DNA of 64,000 nucleotides from Helicobacter pylori Shi112 (GTDB lineage Bacteria; Campylobacterota; Campylobacteria; Campylobacterales; Helicobacteraceae): contig NC_017741.1 of assembly GCF_000277405.1 (NCBI RefSeq), positions 930,001 to 994,000 of the forward strand, in the 5' to 3' direction. Below the pieces are notes generated by a model. That model did no database searches, was not told where the DNA came from, and worked only from the letters and a program-made list of their open reading frames with translations. Both the position numbers and the translations under genes were made by a program. Shown piece by piece: positions 52,701-61,676 of the stretch (positions are counted from its first letter, which is position 1; the number at the start of each line of letters is the position of its first letter).

Positions 52701-53939
52701 ACTTTAAAACAATATATCGCTCAAATTCAGGGCGTTCAAAGCGTGGATAGCATTGATCAAGCTGGAGGCACTCAAGCGATTAATTGGCTCAATAAAATCT
52801 TTGAAACTAAGGGAAGTCCTTTATTCGCTCCCTATTATTTAGAAAGCCATTCCACAAAAGATTTAACCACGATCGCTGGAGACATTGCTAACACTTTAGA
52901 AGTCATCGCTAACCCTGATTTTAAAAATGACGCCACTAATATTTTACAGATCAACACCTACACGCAGCAAATGAGCCGTTTAGCCAAGCTCTCTGACACT
53001 TCAACCTTTGCTAGCGCTGATTTCCATGAGCGTTTAGAAGCCCTTAAAAACAAGCGATTCGCTGATGCGATCCCTAACGCTATGGATGTGATTTTAAAAT
53101 ACTCTCAAAGAAACAGAGTTAAAAATAATGTGTGGGCGACAGGAGTTGGAGGGGCTAGTTTTATTAATGGAGGCACTGGGACTTTATATGGTATCAATAT
53201 AGGGTATGACAGGTTTATTAAGGGCGTGATTGTGGGGGGTTATGCCGCTTATGGGTATAGCGGGTTTCATGCAAACATCACCCAATCAGGCTCTAGCAAT
53301 GTCAATATGGGTGTTTATAGCCGAGCGTTTATCAAAAGAAGCGAATTAACGATGAGCTTGAATGAGACTTGGGGATACAATAAGACTTTCATCAACTCTT
53401 ATGACTCCCTACTCTCAATCATCAATCAGTCTTACAAATACGACACTTGGACGACTGACGCTAAAATCAATTACGGCTATGATTTCATGTTTAAAGATAA
53501 AAGCGTTATTTTTAAACCTCAAATAGGCTTAGCCTATTATTACATTGGTTTGTCTGGTTTAAGGGGCATTATGGATGATCCTATTTACAACCAATTCAGA
53601 GCCAATGCTGACCCTAATAAAAAATCCGTTCTAACGATTAATTTTGCCCTAGAAAGTCGGCATTATTTCAATAAAAACTCTTATTATTTTGTGATTGCGG
53701 ATGTGGGCAGAGATTTATTTATCAATTCTATGGGGGATAAAATGGTGCGTTTCATCGGTAATAACACCCTAAGCTATAGAGATGGCGGCAGATACAACAC
53801 TTTTGCTAGCATTATCACAGGCGGGGAGATAAGGCTATTCAAAACCTTTTATGTGAATGCCGGCATAGGGGCTAGGTTTGGGCTTGATTATAAAGATATT
53901 GATATTACCGGAAATATTGGTATGCGCTATGCTTTTTAA
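46761..53939 (+). CDS. vlpC: Giant VacA-like autotransporter VlpC
   Basis: This 2392-residue paralogue of VacA (recalled HP0922) is implicated in colonisation. An extended basic signal region (residues 1-~80; KAGLISKFISKGSFKLNKIS, then ASVLLIGALGGLSHLRAS) is typical of large type V proteins. Beta-helical passenger repeats follow, including five FNQGTY units (about 258-325). A Gln/Lys coiled segment lies at about 440-570, and GGxxANITF-type VacA repeats and an unusual helical region (about 1230-1620) come after. The C-terminal autotransporter barrel (VWATGVGGASFINGGTGTLY onward, about 2120-2392) ends GNIGMRYAF. It is shorter than the roughly 2500 residues I recall for 26695, so internal deletion is possible. 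Confidence 0.92.
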   Translation: MAFKKAGLISKFISKGSFKLNKISKKIFKLNQILKREKPLKRHKKTKSVKKPFNKNKSFLKASVLLIGALGGLSHLRASECRYWSWSSWSYHDNIESGSNSPTHNSYCLFSSTQGSGTYYLNTLTTYSPGGASFTQKFNNGTLNVGGNIRFGGTGVNGGDVGYITGAYDAQTINFNSSRITTGNSFSTGGGATLNFNATNHITINQASFDNSDAGTQHSYMNFSGSNINVSGSSFTDDTNGGFSFSGNGTNSNLSFNKTNFNQGTYNFSNSANLSFNNSTFNQGTYNFNSLQSTFNNSNFNQGTYHFTDNASFNNDTFNQGTYSFNTSKVSFSGANTLNSSSPFASLKGSVSFGSGAIFNLNQTLNANQTYDILTTNATIQYGVYQSYLWDLINYKGDKAISHVEVGSNTYDVTFDINGQDETLQETFNNQSITTQFLGDDLQAKAQATYQQDLSGSQTALKNATSDNKIASSDTSYTNNQNTTIKKDAQNLENTSQQIAQDKQTLQGDLDKLQQLANATTGFNEQAFNQAQSKEQQDLQTLQNEEKTFNSEQESLDKAIANAKPASPTPSPTPTKHTAQNTPPNKVSPPTQNLPTTNVWNGVYWLQNQTYSKQGVYYIDPNLSGQSGQSGNTLSTYTANLLGRSFGVNIQNGALIIGNNTESVNDNGLIWIGHGGFGYIIGTFNAANIYLTNNFKTGEGVSGSDGGGANITFKASDNITMDGLNYNDAETVTKMIQTGASQHSYATFDATNNISVTNSSFSDMTWGKFSFSAKNISFSNASFSGFTNPGGSSVISANATNSLSFNNSRLNGGAVYNLQANSLIFNNTQAVFNVLYSRGTSNFNATTQLLGNTSFTLSSQSLLNFNGDTTLQNNANITLGNKSQATFKNSLTLDNDSNLSLDNQSVLNANGASAFNNQASLNIYNGSQATFNSLFFNGGILSLNANSKLNASSGSFSNNTTINLDDSVLSANNTSSLNANINFQGASQADFGGNTTIDTASFNFDSASSLSFNNLTANGALNFNGYAPSLTKALMSVSGQFVLGNNGDINLSDINIFDNITKSVTYNILNAQKGITGISGANGYEKILFYGMKIQNATYSDNNNIQTWSFINPLNSSQIIQESIKNGDLTIEVLNNPNSASNTIFNIAPELYNYQASKQNPTGYSYDYSDNQTGTYYLTSNIKGLFTPKGSQTPQTPGTYSPFNQPLNSLNIYNKGFSSGNLKTLLGILSQNSATLKEMIESNQLDNITNINEVLQLLDEIKITPVQKQALLETINHLTDNINQTFNNGNLVIGATQDNVTNSTSSIWFGGNGYSSPCALDSATCSSFRNTYLGQLLGSTSPYLGYINADFKAKSIYITGTLGSANAFESGGSADVTFQSANNLVLDKANIEAQATDNIFNLLGQEGIDKIFNQGNLANVLSQVAMEKIKQAGGLGNFVENALSPLSKELPTSLQNETLGQLIGQNNLDNLLNNSGVMNAIQNIISKKLSIFGNFVTPSIIENYLAKQSLKSMLDDKGFLNFIGGYIDASELSSILSVILKDITNPPTSLQKDIGVVANDLLNEFLGQDVVKKLESQGLVSNIINNIISQGGLSGVYNQGLGSVLPLSLQNALKENDLGALLSPRGLHDFWQKGYFNFLSNGYVFVNNSSFSNATGGSLNFVANKSIIFNGDNTIDFSKYQGALIFASNGVSNINITTLNATNGLSLNAGLNNVSVQKGEICVNLANCPTTKNSSSTNSSVTPTNESLSVRANNFTFLGTIASNGAIDLSQVKNNSVIGTLNLNENATLQANNLTIANAFNNASNSTANINGDFTLNQQATLSTNASGLNVMGNFNSYGDLVFNLSHSVSHAIINAQGAATIMANNNNPLIQFNTSSKETGTYTLIDSAKAIYYGYNDQITGGSSLDNYLKLYTLIDINGKRMVMTDNGLTYNGQAVSIKDGGLIVGFKDSQNQYIYTSILYNKVKIAVSNDPINNLQAPTLKQYIAQIQGVQSVDSIDQAGGTQAINWLNKIFETKGSPLFAPYYLESHSTKDLTTIAGDIANTLEVIANPDFKNDATNILQINTYTQQMSRLAKLSDTSTFASADFHERLEALKNKRFADAIPNAMDVILKYSQRNRVKNNVWATGVGGASFINGGTGTLYGINIGYDRFIKGVIVGGYAAYGYSGFHANITQSGSSNVNMGVYSRAFIKRSELTMSLNETWGYNKTFINSYDSLLSIINQSYKYDTWTTDAKINYGYDFMFKDKSVIFKPQIGLAYYYIGLSGLRGIMDDPIYNQFRANADPNKKSVLTINFALESRHYFNKNSYYFVIADVGRDLFINSMGDKMVRFIGNNTLSYRDGGRYNTFASIITGGEIRLFKTFYVNAGIGARFGLDYKDIDITGNIGMRYAF
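47538..47735 (+). repeat. Imperfect in-frame repeats in vlpC
   Basis: The segment TTCAATCAAGGGACTTA recurs exactly four times and once as a close relative, at spacings of about 54-60 bases, encoding FNQGTY plus NF/HF/SF. These are beta-helix coils of the passenger, with DNA identity high enough for recombination between units. Confidence 0.85.
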
Positions 53940-53991
53940 TGGTATCATCAAACCCATTTTTAACAAGCCCAATTCATAGCAGGATCAACCC

Positions 53992-55089
53992 ATGCAAAAA
54001 ACCTTATTTTCTTTACCTTTGCCTTTTTCTTTATTTTTATCTTTTTGTATCGCTGAAGAAAATGGGGCGTATGCGAGCGTGGGGTTTGAATATTCTATTA
54101 GTCATGCCATCCAACACAATAACCCTTTTTTGAATCAAGAACGCATCCAAATCATTTCTAACGCTCAAAATAAGATTGATAAACTCAATCAAGTCAAAAA
54201 TGAAATCACAAGCATGCCTAAAACCTTTGCATATATCAACAACGCTTTGAAAAACAATTCTCAATTAACCCCTACTGAAATCCAAGCTGAGAAATACTAC
54301 CTCCAATCCAGCTTTGAAAATATTGAAAAAATCGTGATGCTTAGCGGTGGCGCTGCATCTAACCCACAACTAGTTCAAGCGTTAGAAAAAATCCAAGAAC
54401 CCACCACTAACGAATTTGAAGAAAACTTAAAAAATTTAGAATCGCAATTCGCTCAATCCCAAAACCGCATGCTTTCTTCTTTGTCTTCTCAAATCGCTGC
54501 AATTTCAAATTCCCTAAACGCGCTTGATCCTAATTCTTATTCTAAAAACATTTCAAGCATGTATGGGGTAGCTTTGAATGTGGGTTATAAGCATTTCTTT
54601 ACCAAGAAAAAAAATCAAGGGTTTCGCTATTACTTGTTCTATGACTATGGTTACACTAATTTTGGTTTTGTGGGTAATGGCTTTGATGGTTTGGGCAAAA
54701 TGAATAACCACCTCTATGGGCTTGGAATAGACTATCTGTATAATTTCATTGATAATGCACAAAAACATTCTAGCGTGGGTTTTTATGCAGGCTTTGCTTT
54801 AGCGGGGAGTTCGTGGGTAGGGAGTGGTTTGAGCATGTGGGTGAGTGAAACGGATTTTATCAACAATTACTTGATTAATTATCAAGCTAAAATGCACACG
54901 AGTTTTTTCCAAATCCCTTTGAATTTTGGGGTTCGTGTGAATATGGACAGGCATAACGGCTTTGAAATGGGCTTAAAAATCCCTTTAGCGATCAATTCCT
55001 TTTATGAAACGCATGGCAAAGGGTTAAATACCTCTCTCTTTTTCAAACGCCTTGTGGTGTTTAATGTGAGTTATGTTTATAGTTTTTAG
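53992..55089 (+). CDS. hopK: Hop-family outer membrane protein HopK
   Basis: This small Hop porin-like protein has 365 residues and matches recalled HP0923. The signal peptide MQKTLFSLPLPFSLFLSFCI is cleaved near IAEE. The Hop start ENGAYASVGFEYSISHAIQH follows, then a coiled central region (50-170). The C-terminal barrel (VALNVGYKHFFTKKKNQGFR) ends VFNVSYVYSF with terminal Phe. It lies 52 bases after vlpC. AGGATC precedes the ATG. No adhesin function is known to me. Confidence 0.9.
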   Translation: MQKTLFSLPLPFSLFLSFCIAEENGAYASVGFEYSISHAIQHNNPFLNQERIQIISNAQNKIDKLNQVKNEITSMPKTFAYINNALKNNSQLTPTEIQAEKYYLQSSFENIEKIVMLSGGAASNPQLVQALEKIQEPTTNEFEENLKNLESQFAQSQNRMLSSLSSQIAAISNSLNALDPNSYSKNISSMYGVALNVGYKHFFTKKKNQGFRYYLFYDYGYTNFGFVGNGFDGLGKMNNHLYGLGIDYLYNFIDNAQKHSSVGFYAGFALAGSSWVGSGLSMWVSETDFINNYLINYQAKMHTSFFQIPLNFGVRVNMDRHNGFEMGLKIPLAINSFYETHGKGLNTSLFFKRLVVFNVSYVYSF

Positions 55090-55146
55090 GGGGTTAGGGG
55101 AATAAGCACCCCTTAAATGTTATCGCAACCTTTGAATTTTAAAGAT

Positions 55147-55353
55147 TTAGTTTTTTTGTCTCAAATGATGGACGCTCTCGCCCCCAAGACCATAATTATT
55201 AGAATCCACCTCATCTATAATGACCACAACAGAAGCCTTATTTTTGTTTAACACCTTAACCATCAAATCTGAAACCCCTTCAATCAATTGCTGTTTTTGC
55301 TCGTTTGTTGGCCCTCCATTTTCTGGCACAAGTTTGATATTGATAAACGGCAT
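55147..55353 (-). CDS. 4-oxalocrotonate tautomerase family protein
   Basis: This 68-residue tautomerase has the catalytic Pro1 directly after the initiator Met (MPFINIKLVP). The beta-alpha-beta core reads NEQKQQLIEGVSDLMVKVLN, then VVVIIDEVDSNNYGLGG, the family pattern. Related H. pylori protein (DmpI/HP0924) forms hexamers. The physiological substrate is unknown. AAAGGAATACT precedes the ATG. It is a single gene facing hopK convergently. Confidence 0.92.
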   Translation of the reverse strand: MPFINIKLVPENGGPTNEQKQQLIEGVSDLMVKVLNKNKASVVVIIDEVDSNNYGLGGESVHHLRQKN

Positions 55354-55498
55354 AGTATTCCTTTAATTTGAGATGACGCATCATAGCGCTTTTATTTAAA
55401 CGCTTTATTAGCGCCTTTCATATTAAACCCTCTTTTAAAAAACCATAAAAGCCCTTTTAATGGCTTTCAAGTCAAGTTAAGTTTGATATACTAACAAA

Positions 55499-56080
55499 AT
55501 GAATACTTATAAAAACAGCTTGAATCACTTTTTAAATTTAGTGGATTGTTTAGAAAAAATCCCCAATGTGGGTAAAAAATCCGCTTTTAAAATGGCGTAT
55601 CATTTGGGTTTAGAAAACCCCTATCTGGCGCTGAAAATCACGCACGCTTTAGAGAACGCCCTAGAAAACCTTAAAAGATGTGCATCTTGTAACGCGCTCA
55701 GTGAGAGTGAAATTTGTGAGATTTGCTCTGATGAGAGCCGGCAAAATTCTCAACTTTGCATGGTTTTACACCCAAGAGATGTGTTTATTTTAGAAGATTT
55801 AAAGGATTTTTTAGGGCGCTATTATGTGTTAAATTCTATAGAAGAAGTGGATTTTAACGCCCTAGAAAAACGCCTGATTGAAGAAAACATTAAAGAAATC
55901 ATTTTTGCTTTCCCTCCCACTTTGGCTAATGATTCTTTAATGCTTTATATTGAAGATAAATTGCAACATTTCCACCTCACTTTCACTAAAATCGCTCAAG
56001 GCGTGCCTACTGGAGTGAATTTTGAAAACATTGACTCAGTTTCGCTCTCAAGGGCGTTTAATTCAAGGATCAAAGCATGA
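55499..56080 (+). CDS. recR: Recombination mediator RecR
   Basis: RecR loads RecA on gapped DNA, with RecO and, in some bacteria, RecF. The 193-residue protein has the N-terminal helix-hairpin-helix ([20 protein letters not shown], 14-33). The four-Cys zinc finger C61-x2-C64...C73-x2-C76 follows, then the Toprim domain and the C-terminal [20 protein letters not shown]. It is slightly shorter than other RecR but complete. It overlaps truD by 4 bases. Confidence 0.96.
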   Translation: MNTYKNSLNHFLNLVDCLEKIPNVGKKSAFKMAYHLGLENPYLALKITHALENALENLKRCASCNALSESEICEICSDESRQNSQLCMVLHPRDVFILEDLKDFLGRYYVLNSIEEVDFNALEKRLIEENIKEIIFAFPPTLANDSLMLYIEDKLQHFHLTFTKIAQGVPTGVNFENIDSVSLSRAFNSRIKA

Positions 56081-57222
56081 ATTTAAATTTTATGCCCCTA
56101 TTGCATGCTTATAACCATGCGAGCATTGATTTTCATTTCAATTCTAGCGCTAGGGATTTTTGCGTGCATGAAGTGCCTTTGTATGAATTCAGTAACACAG
56201 GCGAACATGCCGTTATTCAAGTGAGAAAAAGCGGTTTAAGCACTTTAGAAATGCTTCAAATTTTTTCTCAAATTTTAGGGGTAAGAATCGCCGAATTGGG
56301 TTATGCGGGCTTGAAAGATAAAAATGCGCTGACGACTCAATTCATCTCACTCCCTAAAAAATACGCCCCTTTATTAGAAAAAAATACGAGCAACTTTCAA
56401 GAAAAAAACCTTAAAATTCTGTCTTTGAATTACCACCATAATAAAATCAAATTGGGGCATTTGAAAGGGAATCGCTTTTTTATGCGTTTTAAAAAAATGA
56501 CCCCCCTAAACGCTCAAAAGACTGAACAGGTTTTAGAACAAATCGCGCAGTTTGGCATGCCTAATTATTTTGGCCCGCAACGCTTTGGGAAGTTCAATGA
56601 CAACCACCAAGAAGGTTTAAAAATCTTGCAAAATCAAACGAAATTCGCCCATCAAAAATTAAACGCTTTTTTAATTTCAAGCTATCAAAGTTATTTGTTT
56701 AACGCGCTTTTAAGCAAACGACTAGAAATCAGTAAAATCATTAGCGCTTTTAGTGTCAAAGAAAATTTAGAATTTTTCAAACAAAAAAATTTAAATATCA
56801 ATCCAAACACCCTAAAAGCCCTTAAAAACCAAGCCCACCCCTTTAAAATCTTAGAAGGCGATGTGATGTGCCATTACCCTTATGGGAAGTTTTTTGACGC
56901 TTTAGAATTAGAAAAAGAGAGCGAAAGGTTTTTGAAAAAAGAAGTTGCGCCTACGGGGTTATTAGACGGCAAAAAAGCTCTTTATGCAAAAAATTTGAGT
57001 TTAGAAATTGAAAAAGAATTCCAGAATAACCTTTTAAATAGCCATGCTAAAACGCTAGGCTCTAGGCGGTTTTTTTGGGTGTTTGCAGAAAATGTAACTT
57101 CTCAATATGTGAAAGAAAAAGCGCAATTTGAATTGGGATTTTACTTGCCTAAAGGGAGTTATGCGAGCGCGTTGCTCAAAGAAATCAAGCATGAGAAAGG
57201 AGAAAATAATGACGAATTTTGA
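56077..57222 (+). CDS. truD: tRNA pseudouridine-13 synthase TruD
   Basis: The 381-residue TruD modifies U13 of tRNA-Glu. It has the conserved F-x-V-x-E-like start ([20 protein letters not shown]) and the catalytic Asp81 in [15 protein letters not shown]. The NYFGPQRFG motif and the TruD insertion domain (about 150-300) are present. AGGATCAAAGC lies upstream of an ATG that overlaps the recR stop. Its last 14 bases overlap the htpX start. Confidence 0.95.
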   Translation: MNLNFMPLLHAYNHASIDFHFNSSARDFCVHEVPLYEFSNTGEHAVIQVRKSGLSTLEMLQIFSQILGVRIAELGYAGLKDKNALTTQFISLPKKYAPLLEKNTSNFQEKNLKILSLNYHHNKIKLGHLKGNRFFMRFKKMTPLNAQKTEQVLEQIAQFGMPNYFGPQRFGKFNDNHQEGLKILQNQTKFAHQKLNAFLISSYQSYLFNALLSKRLEISKIISAFSVKENLEFFKQKNLNINPNTLKALKNQAHPFKILEGDVMCHYPYGKFFDALELEKESERFLKKEVAPTGLLDGKKALYAKNLSLEIEKEFQNNLLNSHAKTLGSRRFFWVFAENVTSQYVKEKAQFELGFYLPKGSYASALLKEIKHEKGENNDEF

Positions 57223-58141
57223 AAAGATTATCGTGCAAAACAGGCTCAAAACGAACGCAGTTTTAGCGACTTATTGCGTGATTTTTGCTTTTATTGGGTT
57301 GTTGGTGGATGTCATTAGAATTAATGCTAACGATTTAGGAACAGCTCTTTTTAAACTCATGACTTTTCAAATTTTTCCTACGATCACCATGGTCATGTTT
57401 TTAGTGGCTTTTGTCATTATTGTTGTTTGTATCCAAAATTTTAGCTCTATCATGTTAAGCGGTGATGAATACAAGCTTATTGACAAAAGCAAGGTTTTAA
57501 GCTCTAAAGAAAACCAAATCCATCGCCTTTTGTTAGAGCTTTTAGAAGAGACTAAGCTTCATTTTGAGCCTAAGCTTTATATCATTAAAGCCCCTTACAT
57601 GAACGCTTTTGCGAGCGGGTGGAATGAATCTAACTCCCTTATCGCTCTTACAAGCGCTTTAATAGAGAGGTTGGATAGAGATGAACTAAAAGCCGTGATC
57701 GCTCATGAGCTCAGCCACATCAGGCACAATGACATTCGCTTGACCATGTGTGTGGGGATTTTAAGCAATATCATGCTGTTGGTGGCTAATTTTAGCGTGT
57801 ATTTTTTCATGGGGAATCGCAAGAATAGCGGGGCGAATTTAGCCCGAATGATTTTATTAGTTTTACAGATCATTTTGCCTTTTTTAACGCTCCTTTTGCA
57901 AATGTATTTGAGTCGCACACGAGAATACATGGCTGATAGCGGGGCGGCGTTTTTAATGCATGACAATAAGCCCATGATTAGAGCCTTACAAAAAATTTCT
58001 AACGATTATGCGAACAACGATTACAAGGGTGTAGATCAGAACTCCACTCGATCGGCGGCTTATCTTTTTAGCGCTGAAATGTTTAGCACCCACCCTAGCA
58101 TTAAAAATCGTATCCAATCTTTATCAAGGCGCGTCATTTAA
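57209..58141 (+). CDS. htpX: Membrane metalloprotease HtpX
   Basis: HtpX is a zinc protease that degrades misfolded inner-membrane proteins. The 310-residue protein has two N-terminal membrane helices ([38 protein letters not shown]). The active site HELSH is at 166-170 in [14 protein letters not shown], two further helices follow, and the third ligand lies in [13 protein letters not shown] start at the ATG 7 bases after AAAGGAG, inside the truD 3' end. An earlier in-frame ATG in truD is not credible. Confidence 0.93.
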   Translation: MTNFEKIIVQNRLKTNAVLATYCVIFAFIGLLVDVIRINANDLGTALFKLMTFQIFPTITMVMFLVAFVIIVVCIQNFSSIMLSGDEYKLIDKSKVLSSKENQIHRLLLELLEETKLHFEPKLYIIKAPYMNAFASGWNESNSLIALTSALIERLDRDELKAVIAHELSHIRHNDIRLTMCVGILSNIMLLVANFSVYFFMGNRKNSGANLARMILLVLQIILPFLTLLLQMYLSRTREYMADSGAAFLMHDNKPMIRALQKISNDYANNDYKGVDQNSTRSAAYLFSAEMFSTHPSIKNRIQSLSRRVI

Positions 58142-58684
58142 ATGGAAAATTTTTTCAACCAGTTTTTTGAAAATATCGGCGAAGATAAAAACAGAGAGGG
58201 CTTGAAAGAGACGCCTAAAAGGGTTCAAGAATTATGGAAATTCTTGTATAAAGGCTATAAAGAAGATCCTAAAGTGGCTTTAAAAAGCGCGTATTTTCAG
58301 GGTGTTTGCGATGAAATGATAGTGGCTCAAAACATTGAATTTTACTCCACTTGCGAACACCACTTGCTCCCTTTTTTGGGGAATATCAGTTTAGGATACA
58401 TTCCTAAAGAAAAGATTGTAGGCATTAGCGCGATCGCTAAACTCATTGAAATTTATAGCAGACGCTTGCAAATCCAAGAAAGGCTGACCACTCAAATTGC
58501 CGAAACCTTTGATGAAATCATAGAGCCAAGGGGCGTGATTGTGGTTTGTGAAGCCAAGCATTTGTGCATGAGCATGCAAGGGGTGCAAAAGCAAAATGCG
58601 ATCATTAAAACAAGCGTTCTAAAAGGCCTCTTTAAAAAAGACCCTAAAACCAGAGCTGAATTTATGCAACTCTTAAAATCTTAG
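58142..58684 (+). CDS. folE: GTP cyclohydrolase I FolE
   Basis: FolE converts GTP to dihydroneopterin triphosphate, the entry to folate and to queuosine. The 180-residue enzyme has zinc ligands Cys71 and His74 in STCEHHLLPF and Cys142 in KHLCMSMQGVQK, plus the QERLTTQIA segment (about 118-126). It starts directly after the htpX stop (TAAATG). With queD and queE a few genes downstream, it supplies the 7-deazaguanine pathway. Confidence 0.97.
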   Translation: MENFFNQFFENIGEDKNREGLKETPKRVQELWKFLYKGYKEDPKVALKSAYFQGVCDEMIVAQNIEFYSTCEHHLLPFLGNISLGYIPKEKIVGISAIAKLIEIYSRRLQIQERLTTQIAETFDEIIEPRGVIVVCEAKHLCMSMQGVQKQNAIIKTSVLKGLFKKDPKTRAEFMQLLKS

Positions 58685-58699
58685 GTTATAATTCCATGC

Positions 58700-59611
58700 A
58701 TGAATAACCCTAATTTATCCTTTTACCATAATGAGTGCGAGCGTTTTGAAAGCTTTTTAAACCACCATCATTTACACCTTGAAAGCTTCCACCCTTATTT
58801 GGAAAAAGCCTTTTTTGAAATGGTGCTTAATGGGGGTAAAAGGTTCCGCCCTAAGCTTTTTTTAGCCGTGCTTTGCGCGTTAGTGGGTCAAAAAGATTAT
58901 TCTAACCGGCAAACAGAATATTTTAAAATCGCTTTAAGCATTGAATGCTTGCACACTTATTCGCTCATCCATGACGATTTACCATGCATGGATAATGCCG
59001 CTTTAAGGAGAAACCACCCCACTTTACACGCTAAATACGATGAAACCACAGCCGTTTTAATCGGCGATGCGCTCAACACTTACTCTTTTGAATTGCTTTC
59101 AAACTCTTTACTAGAAAGCCATATCATTGTGGAATTGATCAAAATCTTAAGCGCTAATGGGGGGATTAAAGGCATGATCTTAGGGCAGGCTTTGGATTGC
59201 TATTTTGAAAACACGCCCTTAAATTTAGAGCAGCTCACTTTCTTACACGAGCATAAAACCGCTAAATTGATTAGCGCAAGCTTGATGATGGGGTTTGTTG
59301 CAAGCGGTATTAAAGATGAAGAGCTTTTTAAATGGCTTCAGGCTTTTGGGTTAAAAATGGGTCTTTGCTTTCAAGTGTTAGATGATATTATAGATGTTAC
59401 ACAAGATGAAGAAGAAAGCGGTAAAACCACTCATTTAGACGGCGCTAAAAACAGCTTTGTGAATTTATTGGGGCTAGAAAAGGCAAGCGGTTACGCCCAA
59501 ACTTTAAAAACAGAGGTTTTAGACGATTTAAACCTACTAAAACCCGCTTATCCTTTATTGCAAGAAAATTTGAACGCATTATTGAACACTCTATTTAAAG
59601 GCAAGACATGA
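58700..59611 (+). CDS. ispA: Polyprenyl (geranyl/farnesyl) diphosphate synthase
   Basis: This short-chain isoprenyl diphosphate synthase has 303 residues. The first aspartate motif is DDLPCMD (92-98) with RR following, and the second is DDIID (228-232). KRFR (47-50) binds isopentenyl diphosphate. The two residues inside the first motif give the DDxxxxD form of farnesyl synthases of bacterial type. No ribosome-binding site of note. The stop overlaps surE by 4 bases. Confidence 0.94.
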   Translation: MNNPNLSFYHNECERFESFLNHHHLHLESFHPYLEKAFFEMVLNGGKRFRPKLFLAVLCALVGQKDYSNRQTEYFKIALSIECLHTYSLIHDDLPCMDNAALRRNHPTLHAKYDETTAVLIGDALNTYSFELLSNSLLESHIIVELIKILSANGGIKGMILGQALDCYFENTPLNLEQLTFLHEHKTAKLISASLMMGFVASGIKDEELFKWLQAFGLKMGLCFQVLDDIIDVTQDEEESGKTTHLDGAKNSFVNLLGLEKASGYAQTLKTEVLDDLNLLKPAYPLLQENLNALLNTLFKGKT

Positions 59612-60411
59612 AAAAAATTTTACTCACCAACGATGATGGCTACCATGCAAAAGGCATTAAAGCTTTAGAACAAGCTTTAGAAAAAATGGCAGAAATTTAT
59701 GTGATCGCCCCCAAGCATGAAAAAAGCGCATGCTCGCAATGCATCACCATCACTGCGCCTTTAAGAGCGGAGAAAATTAAGGGCAAAGAAGGCAGGCATT
59801 ATAAGATTGATGATGGCACGCCAAGCGATTGCGTGTATCTGGCGATCAATGAGCTTTTTAAACATGTTTGTTTTGATTTAGTGATTTCAGGGATCAATCT
59901 TGGATCCAACATGGGCGAAGACACGATTTATTCTGGAACGGTGGCCGGAGCGATTGAAGGCACCATTCAGGGCGTGCCTTCCATTGCGATTTCTCAAATC
60001 CTTTCTCATAGAAACAAAAACACGCCCCTAAGTTTTGATCTGGCTCAAAAGATTATCCAGGATTTAGTCCAAAACATTTTCACAAACGGCTACCCCTTAA
60101 AAGGGCGCAAACTCTTGAATGTGAATGTCCCTAATTGCTCCTTACAAGAATATAAGGGCGAATGCATCACCCCTAAGGGCTATAGGTTGTATAAAAAAGA
60201 AGTGCATAAGCGCACAGACCCCAAAAATGAAAGCTATTTTTGGCTGGGGTTACACCCTTTAGAATGGCAAAAGCGCGAAAATGAAGACAGACTCTCTGAT
60301 TTTGACGCTATTGCTTCAAACCATGTTTCTATCACGCCTTTAAATTTAGACTTAACCAGTTATGATGATTTGAAAAATTTGGAATCTTGGCATAAGGGAA
60401 TGTTAAAGTGA
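59608..60411 (+). CDS. surE: 5'/3'-nucleotidase SurE
   Basis: SurE is a metal-dependent nucleotidase/exopolyphosphatase. The 267-residue protein has the acidic N-terminal motif [13 protein letters not shown] (Asn8, Asp9, Asp10), the second-metal loop SACSQCITI, the conserved [11 protein letters not shown] and the [22 protein letters not shown] signature (about 95-115). The stop overlaps the next gene's GTG start. Confidence 0.96.
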   Translation: MKKILLTNDDGYHAKGIKALEQALEKMAEIYVIAPKHEKSACSQCITITAPLRAEKIKGKEGRHYKIDDGTPSDCVYLAINELFKHVCFDLVISGINLGSNMGEDTIYSGTVAGAIEGTIQGVPSIAISQILSHRNKNTPLSFDLAQKIIQDLVQNIFTNGYPLKGRKLLNVNVPNCSLQEYKGECITPKGYRLYKKEVHKRTDPKNESYFWLGLHPLEWQKRENEDRLSDFDAIASNHVSITPLNLDLTSYDDLKNLESWHKGMLK

Positions 60412-61067
60412 GTAAAAATCACCGCTTGGCTTTTTTAGGGCTGATTGTTGGGGTTCTATTCTTCTTTAGCGCATGCCAACACCGCTTGCACATGGGGTAT
60501 TATTCAGAAGTTACAGGGGATTATTTGTTCAACTACAATTCCACTATCGTGGTGGCTTATGACAGAAGCGATGCGATGACTTCTTATCATATCAATGTGA
60601 TTGTTTATGAATTGCAAAAATTAGGCTTTTACAATGTCTTCACGCAAGCGGAATTCCCACTGGATAAAGCCAAAAATGTGATCTATGCGCGCATTGTCCG
60701 CAACATCTCAGCTGTGCCGTTCTACCAATACAATTACCAACTGATCGATCAAGTCAATAAACCTTGTTATTTTCTTGGAGGGCAGTTTTATTGCTCCCAA
60801 ACCCCTACCGATTACTACGCTATCAATGGCTTCAGCGAGCAAATTTTAATGAGCGCTAATTCGCATTTTATTTTGGATTGGTATGATGTGGTGCTGCAAA
60901 AACGGGTTTTGTATGTGGATGGGAGCGTGAGCGGGAGGACTTGCGGCTATCAAATGCTCTATAGGGATTTGATTAAAAGCACGATCAAGCGCATTGATTT
61001 TAACCGCCCTGAACGCTACTACTACAATCTAAGACTGCCCCTTTATCAGCCATGTTATAGGCAATGA
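60408..61067 (+). CDS. Putative lipoprotein of unknown function
   Basis: The 219-residue product starts with GTG overlapping the surE stop. It has a hydrophobic signal sequence ([17 protein letters not shown]) with lipobox F-S-A-C and lipidation Cys23. The exported part is Tyr-rich with three further Cys (PCYF, FYCSQ, RTCGY) and repeats of short aromatic strands. I do not recognise a fold. It recalls envelope lipoproteins of epsilonproteobacteria. It is part of the long plus-strand operon, with only 3 bases to queD. Confidence 0.8.
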   Translation: MSKNHRLAFLGLIVGVLFFFSACQHRLHMGYYSEVTGDYLFNYNSTIVVAYDRSDAMTSYHINVIVYELQKLGFYNVFTQAEFPLDKAKNVIYARIVRNISAVPFYQYNYQLIDQVNKPCYFLGGQFYCSQTPTDYYAINGFSEQILMSANSHFILDWYDVVLQKRVLYVDGSVSGRTCGYQMLYRDLIKSTIKRIDFNRPERYYYNLRLPLYQPCYRQ

Positions 61068-61070
61068 GTA

Positions 61071-61673
61071 ATGGTTATCAGGCGATTGTATAAATTTTGC
61101 GCTAGCCATGTGGTGCGCAATTGCTCTTCTGTAAAATGCGCTCAAAATATCCATGGGCATAATTATGAAGTGGAGGTTTTTATTGAAACCAACCGCTTAG
61201 ACAGTGCGAACATGGCGTTAGATTTTGGGCTGATGCAACAAGAAATGCAAGTTTTCATTGAGTCGTTTGATCATGCCCATCATTTTTGGGACAAAGAAAG
61301 CGATGAGTTTCAGCGTTTTATAGAAAATCATTGCGTTCGTTATGTGAAATGCTCGTTCAATTTGAGCGCAGAGAGTTACGCTCTCATGTTTTTATACTAC
61401 CTGACAAGGATCTTACAAAAAAGCGTTTTTTCCAATAACGAAGGGGAGTTAAAAATCTCTAGCGTGCGCGTGCATGAAACTAAAAACGGCTACGCGGAGA
61501 GCTTTTTAAAAGATTTAGAAAACCCCCATTTTAAATCTTTAGTGCATAATTGTTGCGTTTCTTTCTCACAAGGCATTCAAAATTTGTGGCATGATAAGGA
61601 TTTTTTTAATAAAATCATTAGCGATGAAAAACAATGCTTTTTCCACGCTAAACCCCTACACCAAATCCCTTAA
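61071..61673 (+). CDS. queD: 6-carboxytetrahydropterin synthase QueD
   Basis: QueD makes 6-carboxy-tetrahydropterin in queuosine biosynthesis. The 200-residue T-fold protein has zinc ligands His13, His28 and His30 (FCASH, then NIHGHNYEVEV). The DFGLMQQEM and SFDHAHHFWD segments and the RVHETKNGYAES motif with its Glu are present. It is longer than minimal QueD (about 120), due to inserts in the middle and a C-terminal extension, as I recall for its epsilonproteobacterial relatives. It is followed by queE after 3 bases. Confidence 0.92.
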   Translation: MVIRRLYKFCASHVVRNCSSVKCAQNIHGHNYEVEVFIETNRLDSANMALDFGLMQQEMQVFIESFDHAHHFWDKESDEFQRFIENHCVRYVKCSFNLSAESYALMFLYYLTRILQKSVFSNNEGELKISSVRVHETKNGYAESFLKDLENPHFKSLVHNCCVSFSQGIQNLWHDKDFFNKIISDEKQCFFHAKPLHQIP

Positions 61674-61676
61674 AAA

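Noticed and set aside
53939..54133. 64-codon frame overlapping the start of hopK
   Set aside because: It overlaps the hopK signal region in another frame and starts at the vlpC stop; no ribosome-binding site or conserved features.
55096..55113. Bidirectional terminator between hopK and the tautomerase gene
   Set aside because: The stem is only AGGGG/CCCCT with an 8-base loop and no T tract on either side, too weak to list.
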